Positions 8,229 through 16,053 of a stretch of 57,574 nt of DNA are shown one piece after another. This stretch comes from Hyphomicrobiales bacterium (lineage in GTDB: Bacteria > Pseudomonadota > Alphaproteobacteria > Rhizobiales > Rhizobiaceae). Position numbers and translations under genes: made by a program. The stretch lies in NCBI GenBank assembly GCA_900469445.1, contig UBXM01000043.1, positions 1 through 57,574 of the forward strand. The letters are read 5' to 3'. The notes beneath the pieces are model-generated. The model saw only the letters and a program-made list of their open reading frames with translations. It ran no database searches and was not told the DNA's origin. How positions within the stretch are numbered: position 1 is the first letter of the stretch; each line of letters opens with the position of its first letter.

Positions 8229-9755
8229 ATGACTAGTATCAGACAAGCAGCCTGTATCGGTGGTGGGGTGATCGGCGGGGCGTGGGCCGCGCGGTTTCTG
8301 CTCGGCGGGATCGATGTGTCGATATACGACCCGCATCCTGAGGCGAAACGGATTGTCGGCGAGGTGCTGGCAAATGCGGAGCGTGCCTATGCCATGCTGA
8401 CCATGGCGCCGCTGCCGCCGAAGGGGAGGCTGACTTTCTGCGCAAGCGTGGAAGAGGCGGTCGGGGGCGCGGACTGGATACAGGAGAGTGTTCCGGAACG
8501 TGCCGATCTCAAGCGCAATGTGCTGACCGAGATCGACCGATATGCCGATCCGACGGCGCTGATCGGCTCGTCGACGTCCGGCATCATGCCGACCGAGTTG
8601 CAGCGGGACATGAAATATCCCGAGCGGATGTTCGTCGCGCATCCCTATAATCCGGTCTATCTGCTGCCGCTTGCCGAACTGGTCGGCGGAGAACGGACAT
8701 CGCCCGAGACGCTGGAGCTGGCGAAAGCCCGGCTGGCGCCGATCGGGATGAAGGGCGTCATCCTGAAAAAGGAGATCGAGGCCTTTGTCGGCGACCGGCT
8801 GCTGGAAGCGATCTGGCGCGAGGGGCTGTGGCTCATCCATGACGACATCTGCGATACCGAGACGCTGGACGATGTGATCCGCTATTCCTTCGGCATGCGC
8901 TGGGCGCAGATGGGCCTGTTCGAGACCTATCGCATTGCAGGCGGAGAGGCGGGCATGCGCCACTTCCTGGCGCAGTTCGGCCCCTGCCTATCATGGCCAT
9001 GGACGAAGCTGACGGATGTGGTCGATCTCGATGACGCTTTGGTCGACAAGATCGCGGCGCAATCGGACGCGCAGTCCGGTGCCCGCGGCATACGTGAGCT
9101 GGAGCGCATCCGCGACGAAAACCTCGTCGGCATCATGCAGGCGCTGAAGGCGGGTGATGGAGGAAAGGGCTGGGGTTCGGGAAAGGTGCTGGCGGACTTC
9201 GAAAAGCATCTTTGGTCCAATGGGGGTGCCAGAGCGGGGGGCAGAGGGGGAGAAAGCGGCGGCGAGGCCGGGGACGCGCCGGATTTTTCCCGGCCGCTGC
9301 GGCTGGTCGATACCAGGGTGAGCGCCGCCTGGGTGGACTATAACGGCCACATGACCGAGCATCGTTACCTGCAGGTCTTTGGCGATACCTCGGATGCGCT
9401 CTTGCGGCTGATCGGGGTCGATTTCGCTTATGTCGAAAAAGGGCAGAGCTATTATACGGTCGAAACCCATATCCGGCATCTGGGCGAGGCAAAACTTGGC
9501 CAGGCGCTTTATGCGACGCTGCAGGTGCTCAGCATCGATGAAAAACGCATCCAGTATTTCACCACCATCCATGATGCGGAGACCGGTAATGTGCTTGCGA
9601 CTGCCGAACAGTTGATGCTGCATGTGGATTCAAAGGCCGGCAAGTCTTCGGCCGCACCGGCGGATATATTGGCCAGGCTCACGCCGATCGCACAGGCGCA
9701 CGCGATGTTGCCGGTGCCGGAAGGGGTGGGGCGCTCCGTGGGGCAGAAGAGGTGA
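8229..9755 (+). CDS. lcdH: L-carnitine dehydrogenase fused to a thioesterase domain
   Basis: A 508-aa two-domain protein. Residues 1 to about 315 form an NAD-dependent 3-hydroxyacyl-CoA-dehydrogenase-type unit: Rossmann GGGVIGGAWAARF at the N-terminus, then FVAHPYNPVYLLPLAELVGG and FVGDRLLEAIWREGLW. After a glycine-rich linker around residue 345, a hot-dog thioesterase domain starts at LVDTRVSAAWVDYNGHMTEHRY. The first domain oxidises L-carnitine to 3-dehydrocarnitine; the second should hydrolyse betainyl-CoA to glycine betaine. Such fusions occur in Sinorhizobium meliloti, while Pseudomonas uses separate genes. I start at ATG 8229 (GGGGACGAGAGATC upstream), where the dinucleotide fold begins. 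Confidence 0.88.
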   Translation: MTSIRQAACIGGGVIGGAWAARFLLGGIDVSIYDPHPEAKRIVGEVLANAERAYAMLTMAPLPPKGRLTFCASVEEAVGGADWIQESVPERADLKRNVLTEIDRYADPTALIGSSTSGIMPTELQRDMKYPERMFVAHPYNPVYLLPLAELVGGERTSPETLELAKARLAPIGMKGVILKKEIEAFVGDRLLEAIWREGLWLIHDDICDTETLDDVIRYSFGMRWAQMGLFETYRIAGGEAGMRHFLAQFGPCLSWPWTKLTDVVDLDDALVDKIAAQSDAQSGARGIRELERIRDENLVGIMQALKAGDGGKGWGSGKVLADFEKHLWSNGGARAGGRGGESGGEAGDAPDFSRPLRLVDTRVSAAWVDYNGHMTEHRYLQVFGDTSDALLRLIGVDFAYVEKGQSYYTVETHIRHLGEAKLGQALYATLQVLSIDEKRIQYFTTIHDAETGNVLATAEQLMLHVDSKAGKSSAAPADILARLTPIAQAHAMLPVPEGVGRSVGQKR

Positions 9756-9770
9756 GGTTGTCACGGCTCA

Positions 9771-9807
9771 TGCCGCGGGGAATGCAAAAAAAGTGATTTC
9801 CGCGGCA
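9771..9807 (+). terminator. Possible stem-loop after carnitine dehydrogenase
   Basis: TGCCGCGG pairs with CCGCGGCA across a loop containing AAAAAAA, 16 bp after the stop codon. There is no run of T after the stem, so an intrinsic terminator is doubtful. Confidence 0.3.
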
Positions 9808-10010
9808 GTCATTTCTTCGGATGGCATGCGTGCTCATCAGGGCCGGTTCAAGCAAAAAGGGAAGTCTCACGAGCATAAGGGGAAACCCGTCAGGCACTGC
9901 TCGCAATAGATCCTGTAAACGTGACAGATGCGCATATTTTACAGTCGGTTGTTGCAGGTGAAAACTTGTAGTTATTGATATTTCTCAGGGTTTTTGTTTT
10001 TCAACTGACA

Positions 10011-10024
10011 ATGCTTCGAAGCAT
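10011..10024. promoter_or_regulatory. 14-bp palindrome ATGCTTCGAAGCAT
   Basis: A perfect inverted repeat about 70 bp upstream of the small gene at 10091. It could be an operator; no regulator is adjacent. Confidence 0.35.
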
Positions 10025-10090
10025 AAAGGATACCCGGGAACATGAACCTGTATTACCATCGGCCCAGCGAGATGATTCGCAGTAACGCTG

Positions 10091-10333
10091 ATGATTAGCG
10101 AGGTTACATTGAACGCACAAAGTCATGGAATTGATCATGGCAGTTCAATCGAACACTGGGCCATGAATCGCGCGCACCAGATTGTGGTGCGCCAGGGCAT
10201 GCGGCTGGTCGAGGCCGCCCAGAGCCTAGACCGGAAACAGACAAGCGCCAACACCTATGCCCTTCGAGCGGCGATCATGGAATGCCTGATCGAAGCGATG
10301 AAGGACGGTCCTAATCCAGCGGCTGCTGAATAA
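10091..10333 (+). CDS. Small protein of unknown function
   Basis: An 80-aa frame that I do not recognise. It is mixed in charge, has no membrane segment and is probably helical from residue 25 to 70 (RAHQIVVRQGMRLVEAAQSL). ATG at 10091 has no obvious ribosome-binding site. A TTG at 10109 in the same frame is preceded by GCGAGG at good spacing and may be the true start. It stands alone between the carnitine genes and the DUF1194 gene. Confidence 0.5.
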   Translation: MISEVTLNAQSHGIDHGSSIEHWAMNRAHQIVVRQGMRLVEAAQSLDRKQTSANTYALRAAIMECLIEAMKDGPNPAAAE

Positions 10334-10447
10334 GGCATCACTGAAATTTGAGCTGTGAGTGGTGCCTGCTTGGGGGGAGGGGCTCGCTCCGGCAATATCC
10401 TGTGTTACAGTCTGGCAATAGACACTGCAGTGAGTGAATGGATTGCC

Positions 10448-11224
10448 ATGCTTACAACAGTTGCATTGTTAATGAGCCTTTCCGCGACAAATACCGTGAT
10501 GGCGCAAGGTGGACAGGAAGTGGATGTCGAACTCGTGCTCGCGGTCGACACGTCACGATCCATGGACACGGAAGAAGCCCGCATCCAGCGCGAAGGTTAT
10601 GTTTCCGCGCTCAAGCACAAAGAGTTCATAGATGCGGTGAAGACCGGTCTGACGGGGCGCATCGCCGTCAGCTATTTCGAATGGGCGGGCGATGTCGTGC
10701 AGGGCTCGGTGATCGACTGGCAGATCATCGAAAACGAGCAGGATGCGATTGCCTTCGCCAACAAGGTCGAGGCGCGGCCTATCGAAATGCAGCGCAGGAC
10801 ATCGATCTCGGCGGCCATCGTGCAGGGCGCGACCATGCTCGTCTCCAATTCCTATCATGGTCTTCGCCAGGTGATCGACATTTCCGGCGACGGGCCGAAT
10901 AATTCCGGCAATCCGGTTACGCCGGCGCGCGACAAGGCTTTGGAAGTCGGCATCATCATCAATGGCCTCGCCATCATGCTTAGACCGTCGGGAACGCCCG
11001 GCGGGCTCGATCAATATTACAGCGATTGTGTTGCGGGCGGGCCGGGCTCGTTCGTCCTGCCGGTTCACGACATAGATGATTTCGGCGTTGCCGTCCGTCG
11101 CAAGCTGGTGATGGAAGTCAGCGGCATCGAACCTCAGCCGCTCCTCCGCCGTATCGCCGACAAGCCGGCCAAAAGCGATTGCATGGTTGGCGAAAAGCAA
11201 TGGCAGGACATGTTCGATCGTTGA
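10448..11224 (+). CDS. DUF1194 family secreted von Willebrand A-like protein
   Basis: About 258 aa. A signal peptide (MLTTVALLMSLSATNTVMA then QGG) precedes a domain opening with VDVELVLAVDTSRSMD, a MIDAS-like metal-site motif, followed by GRIAVSYFEWAG and VIDISGDGPNNSG. This is the DUF1194 pattern, common in rhizobia and of unknown function. I prefer ATG 10448 because the signal peptide starts there; GTG 10430 would add six residues, and the frame is open further upstream. The C-terminal WQDMFDR fits the family end. It converges on hypE with 216 bp between the stops. Confidence 0.8.
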   Translation: MLTTVALLMSLSATNTVMAQGGQEVDVELVLAVDTSRSMDTEEARIQREGYVSALKHKEFIDAVKTGLTGRIAVSYFEWAGDVVQGSVIDWQIIENEQDAIAFANKVEARPIEMQRRTSISAAIVQGATMLVSNSYHGLRQVIDISGDGPNNSGNPVTPARDKALEVGIIINGLAIMLRPSGTPGGLDQYYSDCVAGGPGSFVLPVHDIDDFGVAVRRKLVMEVSGIEPQPLLRRIADKPAKSDCMVGEKQWQDMFDR

Positions 11225-11440
11225 GCGGAAACCTGCCACTCGGCGTTTGACGGCAAGGATGCGGTCGTGCGGATCTGGTTTGGAACCTGATTTGCGATTT
11301 TTCTCCAAGACGGCCGCGAACTGGTTGCAGCCGGTATCGGCTATACGCTGACCTATCCCGAAAACCTGCAGACGCCGATCCTCGAAGATACGGGTGAGGA
11401 CCCCGCATTTGATTTCGGAACCGGGGGCCTGAGCCTTTGA
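11225..11440 (+). pseudogene. Possible decayed coding remnant in frame after DUF1194
   Basis: The frame of the DUF1194 gene continues past its TGA for 21 sense codons, meets another TGA at 11288, then runs 49 sense codons to TGA at 11438-11440. The second piece includes LVAAGIGYTLTYPENLQTP and reads like real protein, but has no start codon or ribosome-binding site. It may be the end of a degraded gene, or chance. It abuts the hypE stop codon. Confidence 0.25.
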
Positions 11441-12502
11441 TCAGCAGATCCGCGGCAATTGTTCGCCATTGAACCATTCAACCACGCGCTCGCTGCCGAA
11501 TGATGTTCTGAGCCGGACGAGCCGGCGCGGGTCCGGCTGGGCATGGCCGATGATCGCAGCATTTTCGCCGAATGGCTGATCGCGCATGACGGCGACCAGT
11601 GCCTCGGCCTTATCCGACGGGCAGAAGGCGATAAGCTTTCCCTCGTTGGCGACCCCCAGCGGATCGATGCCGAGCAATTCGCAGGCGCCACGTACCGCCT
11701 GCCTGATTGGCACGGCGTCCTCATCGATGATCATTCCGAGGTCCGATTGCTGGGCGAGCTCGTTGAGCGTGGCGGCAAGCCCGCCGCGGGTCGGGTCACG
11801 CAGACAATGAATGTCGGGTTCCGCTTCTATCATCGTCCCGATCAGTCCATGAAGGGGCGCACTGTCGCTTTCGATCGTCGTTTCGAATTCGAGATTTTCG
11901 CGTTTCGACAAAAGCGCCACGCCATGATCCCCGATCGTGCCGGAAACGATGATCGCGTCACCCGGCCTGATCCTCTCGCCGGTAATGTTGAGATCGGATT
12001 GCAGCGAGCCTATGCCGGTCGTGACGATGAAGATGCCGTCCGCCTTGCCGCGTTCCACCACCTTGGTGTCGCCGGTGACGATCAGCACGCCGGCCTTTTT
12101 CGCCGCATCTGCCATGCTTTCGACGACGCGCTTCAACTCGGCCAGAAGCAGGCCCTCTTCAAGAATGAAGCTCGCCGACAGATAGAGCGGTCGCGCGCCG
12201 CTCATGGCGACATCGTTGATCGTGCCGTGCACCGCAAGCGAACCGATATCGCCGCCGGGAAAGAAGATCGGCGAAACAACATAACCGTCCGTCGACATGA
12301 CAAGCCGTCCGGTGACTGGCGGCATCACGGCCATGTCATTGCCCTGCGCGAGATAGGGATTGGCGAAAGCCGCGGCAAAAAGCTCGGATATGAGCTGCGC
12401 CATGGCCCGCCCGCCACCGCCATGGGTGAGGTCTACGCGCCCACCCGCCAGATCCATCGGGCGTGGGAAAAGGTCCCGGTTCCGGTGAGGATGCGCGGTC
12501 AT
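11441..12502 (-). CDS. hypE: Hydrogenase maturation carbamoyl dehydratase HypE
   Basis: A 353-aa PurM-like protein that dehydrates the carbamoyl group received from HypF to thiocyanate on its C-terminal cysteine, the source of the cyanide ligands of the [NiFe] centre. It begins near DLTHGGGGRAMAQLI and ends exactly in PRIC, the modified tail. Residues such as STDGYVVSPIFFPGGDIG and DPTRGGLAATLNE match the family. Its ATG overlaps the hypD stop as ATGA. It is the last gene of the minus-strand block that starts with hypA and cooF. Confidence 0.95.
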   Translation of the reverse strand: MTAHPHRNRDLFPRPMDLAGGRVDLTHGGGGRAMAQLISELFAAAFANPYLAQGNDMAVMPPVTGRLVMSTDGYVVSPIFFPGGDIGSLAVHGTINDVAMSGARPLYLSASFILEEGLLLAELKRVVESMADAAKKAGVLIVTGDTKVVERGKADGIFIVTTGIGSLQSDLNITGERIRPGDAIIVSGTIGDHGVALLSKRENLEFETTIESDSAPLHGLIGTMIEAEPDIHCLRDPTRGGLAATLNELAQQSDLGMIIDEDAVPIRQAVRGACELLGIDPLGVANEGKLIAFCPSDKAEALVAVMRDQPFGENAAIIGHAQPDPRRLVRLRTSFGSERVVEWFNGEQLPRIC

Positions 12503-13626
12503 GCGGTTTCCTTTCGGGGTTCTTCGGGCAGCTGATGGCGACCGTAAAGCCAGTGGGCGGCACATCCGCCCTCACTCGACACCATGCAGGAGCCGATCGG
12601 ATTGTCCGGCGTACAGGTGCGACCGAACAGCGGGCATTGCTGCGGCTGCCTGATGCCACGCACGACCTCTGCGCAGGCGCAGGATTTCGGGTCGGGAACT
12701 GTCCGGTAGGGCAAATCAAATCGCAGCTCGGCATCAAATTCGGCGTAGTCGTCGGCAAGCCTGAGCGCACTGTCAGGCAAGGTGCCGAGCCCCCGCCATT
12801 CGAAGCTTTTGCGCAGCGTCATCGTCTCCGCGATTGCCGCTTGCGCCTTTTCGTTGCCGATGGCGGGCAAAGCCCGCACATAGGCGTTTTCGACGCGGGG
12901 TGTCTCTTCGTTGACCTGCCGCACCAGCATCAGGATCGCCTGCAGAAGATCGAGCGGTTCAAAGCCTGCGACGACGACCGGCATGCCCCGTTCGGAAAAT
13001 TCCTCATAGGGCTCTATGCCGATCACCGCCGACACATGGCCGGGGCCGATGACGCCTTCAAGCGGCAGGCTGCCACCCTGAAGCACCGCCCGCATGGCCG
13101 ACGGCGTCCTCACATGGTTGCAGAATACGCTGAAGTTGGTCAGTCCCTGCGCCTTCGCCATCTTCAACGCCATGGCGGTCGGCGGGGTCGTCGTCTCGAA
13201 CCCGATGGCGAAGAACACCACCTCGCGGTCGGGATTGTCCTGTGCGATCTTCAGGGCATCGAGCGTCGACCAGACCATGCGGATATCGCCGCCGGCAGCC
13301 TTGGCCTTGAGCAGGCTGAGGCGCTGAGAGCCGGGAACCCGCATCATGTCGCCATAGGTGCATAAAATCACGCCGTGGTCGCGGGCAAGTTCGATGCCGC
13401 TGTCGATGCGACCGACCGGCAGGACACAGACGGGGCAACCCGGTCCATGCACCAGGCGGATCGAAGCCGGTAGCATCGCCTCCAGGCTGTAGCGCGCAAT
13501 CGTGTGGGTGTGGCCGCCACAGAATTCCATGAAACTGTAGCTGCGGTCGGGGCGGCATTCGGCCGTGATGGCTGCTGCGATCCTGCGTGCCAGACTGCCG
13601 TCGCGGAACTCGGAGGAAAATCTCAT
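12499..13626 (-). CDS. hypD: Hydrogenase maturation scaffold HypD
   Basis: A 375-aa iron-sulfur protein which, with HypC, assembles the Fe(CN)2CO unit. The signatures are FMEFCGGHTHTI near residue 40, the redox cysteines in HGPGCPVCVLP near residue 70, and the C-terminal [4Fe-4S] cysteines including CSCAEV-type spacing (CACAEVVRGIRQPQQCPLFG) and the nearby CMVSSEGGC. The start is ATG 13626, overlapping the hypC stop by ATGA; a longer open frame upstream is only the antisense-free extension through hypC and was discarded. Length agrees with the family. Confidence 0.95.
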   Translation of the reverse strand: MRFSSEFRDGSLARRIAAAITAECRPDRSYSFMEFCGGHTHTIARYSLEAMLPASIRLVHGPGCPVCVLPVGRIDSGIELARDHGVILCTYGDMMRVPGSQRLSLLKAKAAGGDIRMVWSTLDALKIAQDNPDREVVFFAIGFETTTPPTAMALKMAKAQGLTNFSVFCNHVRTPSAMRAVLQGGSLPLEGVIGPGHVSAVIGIEPYEEFSERGMPVVVAGFEPLDLLQAILMLVRQVNEETPRVENAYVRALPAIGNEKAQAAIAETMTLRKSFEWRGLGTLPDSALRLADDYAEFDAELRFDLPYRTVPDPKSCACAEVVRGIRQPQQCPLFGRTCTPDNPIGSCMVSSEGGCAAHWLYGRHQLPEEPRKETA

Positions 13627-13871
13627 GCGGCCCCCCCATCCGGCTCGAGCTCCGCCAGTTCGCCCATTTCCCGCAGAGGCGCCAGCGTTTCCGCCGCCTC
13701 GTCCGGGTCGATGCGGCTCAGGGCAAAGCCGACATGCAGCAGGACGTAATCGCCGACACCGACGCCATCCACAAGCGCGAGGCTGACCACTTTGGCGATG
13801 CCGTCTATCTGCACCCGTCCCATCGAGCCGGGCAGCAGTTCGATCACTTCCGCGGGGATTGCGAGACACAT
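13623..13871 (-). CDS. hypC: Hydrogenase maturation chaperone HypC
   Basis: An 82-aa HypC/HybG protein that carries the Fe(CN)2CO unit with HypD and hands it to the hydrogenase large subunit. It begins MCLAIPAEV, so the essential Cys2 is present. The beta-barrel core VVSLALVDGVGVGDYVLLHVGFAL is intact. A GGAGGG ribosome-binding site precedes the start. It lies 19 bp after hypB and overlaps hypD. Its client in this block should be CooH. Confidence 0.95.
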   Translation of the reverse strand: MCLAIPAEVIELLPGSMGRVQIDGIAKVVSLALVDGVGVGDYVLLHVGFALSRIDPDEAAETLAPLREMGELAELEPDGGAA

Positions 13872-13890
13872 GGTTCCAAGCCCTCCGTCG

Positions 13891-14787
13891 TCAGGACAAT
13901 GGTTGCGGGATGACGGCCTGCTGCCTGGCGGTGATCCATTGCAGCCATGCGTCGATGCCCTCGCCGGTCGTGGCGGAAAGCGTCAGGGCGGCAAGATCCG
14001 GATTGATGCGGCGCGCCATTTCCAGACAGCGTTCGACATTGAAGTTGACGTAGGGTGCCAAGTCGATCTTGTTGATGATCAGCAGATCGGCGACGGCGAA
14101 CATGTCCGGATATTTGAGCGGCTTGTCCTCTCCTTCTGTAACGGACAGGACGACCACCTTGGCTGCCTCTCCCAGGTCGAACGCCGCCGGGCAGACGAGA
14201 TTTCCGACATTTTCGATGAACAGGACGGAGCCGGATGCCGGAGAAAGCCGCCGATAGGCATCCGCGACCATTGCCGCATCGAGATGACAGCCCTTGCCGG
14301 TATTGACCTGGATCGCCGGGGCGCCGGTGGCGCGGATACGGTCGGCGTCGAAACTCGTCTGCTGGTCGCCTTCGATCACGCTTGCCGGCAAACCACCCGC
14401 CATCGCCCTGATCGTTTCGCAGAGCAGCGTCGTCTTGCCGGACCCCGGGCTGGACAGGAGGTTCAGCGCGAGGATGCCATCATGCGAAAAGGCGGCGCGG
14501 TTTTCCTGTGCCAGAGCATCATTATGCGAAAGTACGGCCTTCTCCAGCCGGATGACCTGGCGTTGATCCAGCCCGGATACCGACACACCTGCAATGCCGG
14601 TGCCGTAGTGGATGTCATCATGGGAGTGGTGGTGATGATCATGATGTCCATGTTCGCAGCCGCTTGCATGATGGTGCATTATGCCAGCCGCATGCAGGGC
14701 CGCATGTTCGGCGTCATCCAGATGGGAATGGGCATGTGGATGATGCCCTTCGACGCTGGCCTCGCCACAGCCGCAAATGGAACACAT
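13891..14787 (-). CDS. hypB: Nickel-inserting GTPase HypB
   Basis: A 298-aa SIMIBI GTPase that delivers nickel to [NiFe]-hydrogenase with HypA. The N-terminus has the high-affinity motif CSICGCGE, followed by a histidine-rich nickel-storage stretch (about residues 17-58, including HGHHDHHHHSH). The G domain has Walker A LLSSPGSGKTTLL near residue 110 and ENVGNLVCPAAFDLG, where the metal-site cysteine lies, then NKIDL. A 70-bp gap separates it from cooA upstream; no separate promoter was clearly visible there. Confidence 0.95.
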   Translation of the reverse strand: MCSICGCGEASVEGHHPHAHSHLDDAEHAALHAAGIMHHHASGCEHGHHDHHHHSHDDIHYGTGIAGVSVSGLDQRQVIRLEKAVLSHNDALAQENRAAFSHDGILALNLLSSPGSGKTTLLCETIRAMAGGLPASVIEGDQQTSFDADRIRATGAPAIQVNTGKGCHLDAAMVADAYRRLSPASGSVLFIENVGNLVCPAAFDLGEAAKVVVLSVTEGEDKPLKYPDMFAVADLLIINKIDLAPYVNFNVERCLEMARRINPDLAALTLSATTGEGIDAWLQWITARQQAVIPQPLS

Positions 14788-14857
14788 CGTCGCAAATCCT
14801 CTTCAAATGGCTGCGGCGCCCGTTTTATCGGGCACCAATCTGGCATTCGGTAAAAAA

Positions 14858-15523
14858 TCACCGTGCCGAAAGTCTGCCCGTCGCTGCCGCGGCTTTCAGC
14901 CGGTCCTTGTCGGGTATGGTGTAGTCCGTCCGGCCATGGCGCTCGAGATGGCCGTCCTTGATCAGGCTGTTCATTGCCGTGGAGGTTGCCTGTCTCGATG
15001 ATCCGATCAGGTTGGCGATCTCTTCGACGGTGAAGTCGATGGAAAGTTTGACGCCATAATTGGCCTCTTCGTTTTCCGCGGTCGCATGATCCAGGAAGAA
15101 CCAGGCGACGCGCTGCTTGATATCGAGAAACATCAGTTCCTCGATGTTTCTCATGCAGGAGATGATCGCGCGGCCGAGAATGGAGATGAGACCGTGTGAC
15201 AGGGCAGGGGTCTTCTCCATCTTGGCGGCGAAGGTTTTCATGTCCGTGACCCGCAATTCGCTCGGCTCGACCGCTTCGATCATGCAGCCCGAATGGCGAC
15301 AGAAGATGTCCCCGGCGGCGAGATAGAACAGGGTGATTTCCCTGTCTTCGCCGACCATGTAGACACGCAGCCTGCCGGTCATCACCACGAAGATGCCGTT
15401 CTCGTCGTTCTCGCCGAAACAGATCATGCTCCCCTTGCTGTGAGACCGAGCATGAAAGCCGTTGAAGAAACCTTCGCCGGCGGGACTGGTCAGAACATGG
15501 GCAATGCTAAATCGTGCTGTCAT
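14858..15523 (-). CDS. cooA: CO-sensing haem transcription activator CooA
   Basis: A 221-aa CRP/FNR-family protein closely resembling Rhodospirillum rubrum CooA from memory. Aligned without gaps over the first 80 residues, Cys75 and His77, the haem ligands of the Fe(III) and Fe(II) states, are both present in GDIFCRHSGC. The C-terminal DNA-binding domain has FTVEEIANLIGSSRQATSTAMNSL, a recognition helix nearly identical to the R. rubrum one. The ATG at 15523 is preceded by GGGAGGCGAG. The N-terminus is Met-Thr-Ala-Arg, not Met-Pro-Pro-Arg, so the usual Pro2 ligand is missing. It should switch on the coo operons when CO is present. Confidence 0.95.
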   Translation of the reverse strand: MTARFSIAHVLTSPAGEGFFNGFHARSHSKGSMICFGENDENGIFVVMTGRLRVYMVGEDREITLFYLAAGDIFCRHSGCMIEAVEPSELRVTDMKTFAAKMEKTPALSHGLISILGRAIISCMRNIEELMFLDIKQRVAWFFLDHATAENEEANYGVKLSIDFTVEEIANLIGSSRQATSTAMNSLIKDGHLERHGRTDYTIPDKDRLKAAAATGRLSAR

Positions 15524-15610
15524 CTCGCCTCCCAAAGCCGGCTTCAGTGGCCGACAAGAAACCTTGCGACAGAAGCGTAACCCTTGATGCGTCCCGCGCC
15601 TTGATGGAAG

Positions 15611-15853
15611 TCAGTGGGCATGATGTCCGTGGTCCGTCGCCTGACAAGGCCCCAGCGCATCGAGAACCGCCTGCAGCGACCGCTTTGCAGTCTGCATGTC
15701 ATCGATGGCATGTTCGAGCAGATGGCTCAGGCGGGCATCGTCCGTGAATGCCGGTTTCAGCGCGCGGATCTCGGCCAGATGATCTTCGGCATGCTCGGCG
15801 AAATGCGATATATAGGCCTGAAGCCTGATTTTCGACTTGTCGTCAGGTGTCAT
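15611..15853 (-). CDS. Small helical protein, CooJ-like candidate
   Basis: An 80-aa charged, probably coiled-coil protein ending in DHGHHAH. It lies directly after cooT (ATGA overlap), the slot occupied by the nickel chaperone cooJ in the cooFSCTJ operon of R. rubrum. R. rubrum CooJ is longer and has a much longer histidine tail, so this would be a shortened form. Internal histidines (ISHFAEHAEDHLAE near residue 15) could also bind metal. Function is inferred from position and composition only. Confidence 0.6.
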   Translation of the reverse strand: MTPDDKSKIRLQAYISHFAEHAEDHLAEIRALKPAFTDDARLSHLLEHAIDDMQTAKRSLQAVLDALGPCQATDHGHHAH

Positions 15854-16053
15854 AAGGAATGGTCCTCCTCGAACTGAATGGTCACGCCCTTGCGCGTGTC
15901 GATCTGGCGAATGGAAACGCCGGTGAGCCGGTGTTCTTCTCCGAACAGGGTGGAAACGAGCACGTATCCGTCAGCCAGGCTGACGGTGGTGACATCGTCG
16001 ATTGCGATCGGTGGCGACGGCGTGCGGGTGACGGTGACGGTAGCTAGGCACAT
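15850..16053 (-). CDS. cooT: Nickel-binding CODH maturation protein CooT
   Basis: A 67-aa protein beginning MCLATVTV and containing VLVSTLFGEEH. It agrees with R. rubrum CooT in size, in Cys2 (its nickel ligand), and in the TLF-EEH core. CooT helps supply nickel to CO dehydrogenase. Its start overlaps the cooC stop by 10 bp and its stop overlaps the next gene by 4 bp, so the three are coupled. Confidence 0.88.
   Translation of the reverse strand: MCLATVTVTRTPSPPIAIDDVTTVSLADGYVLVSTLFGEEHRLTGVSIRQIDTRKGVTIQFEEDHSL

Larger units (their letters stand above)
9756..10090. other. 335-bp intergenic region with stem-loop and palindrome
   Basis: No gene is seen. The stretch contains an inverted repeat TGCCGCGG...CCGCGGCA (9771-9807) soon after the carnitine dehydrogenase stop, and a 14-bp perfect palindrome at 10011-10024. 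An 18-codon frame at 10042-10098 is too short to support. Confidence 0.5.

Noticed and set aside
14788..14857. Sigma54 promoter before hypB
   Set aside because: A CGGCAC...TTTTT stretch on the minus strand lacks the essential -12 GC at the right spacing.
15536..15610. CooA box before cooA
   Set aside because: Two CGACA motifs occur but as direct repeats ten bases apart, not as inverted half-sites with six-base spacing.
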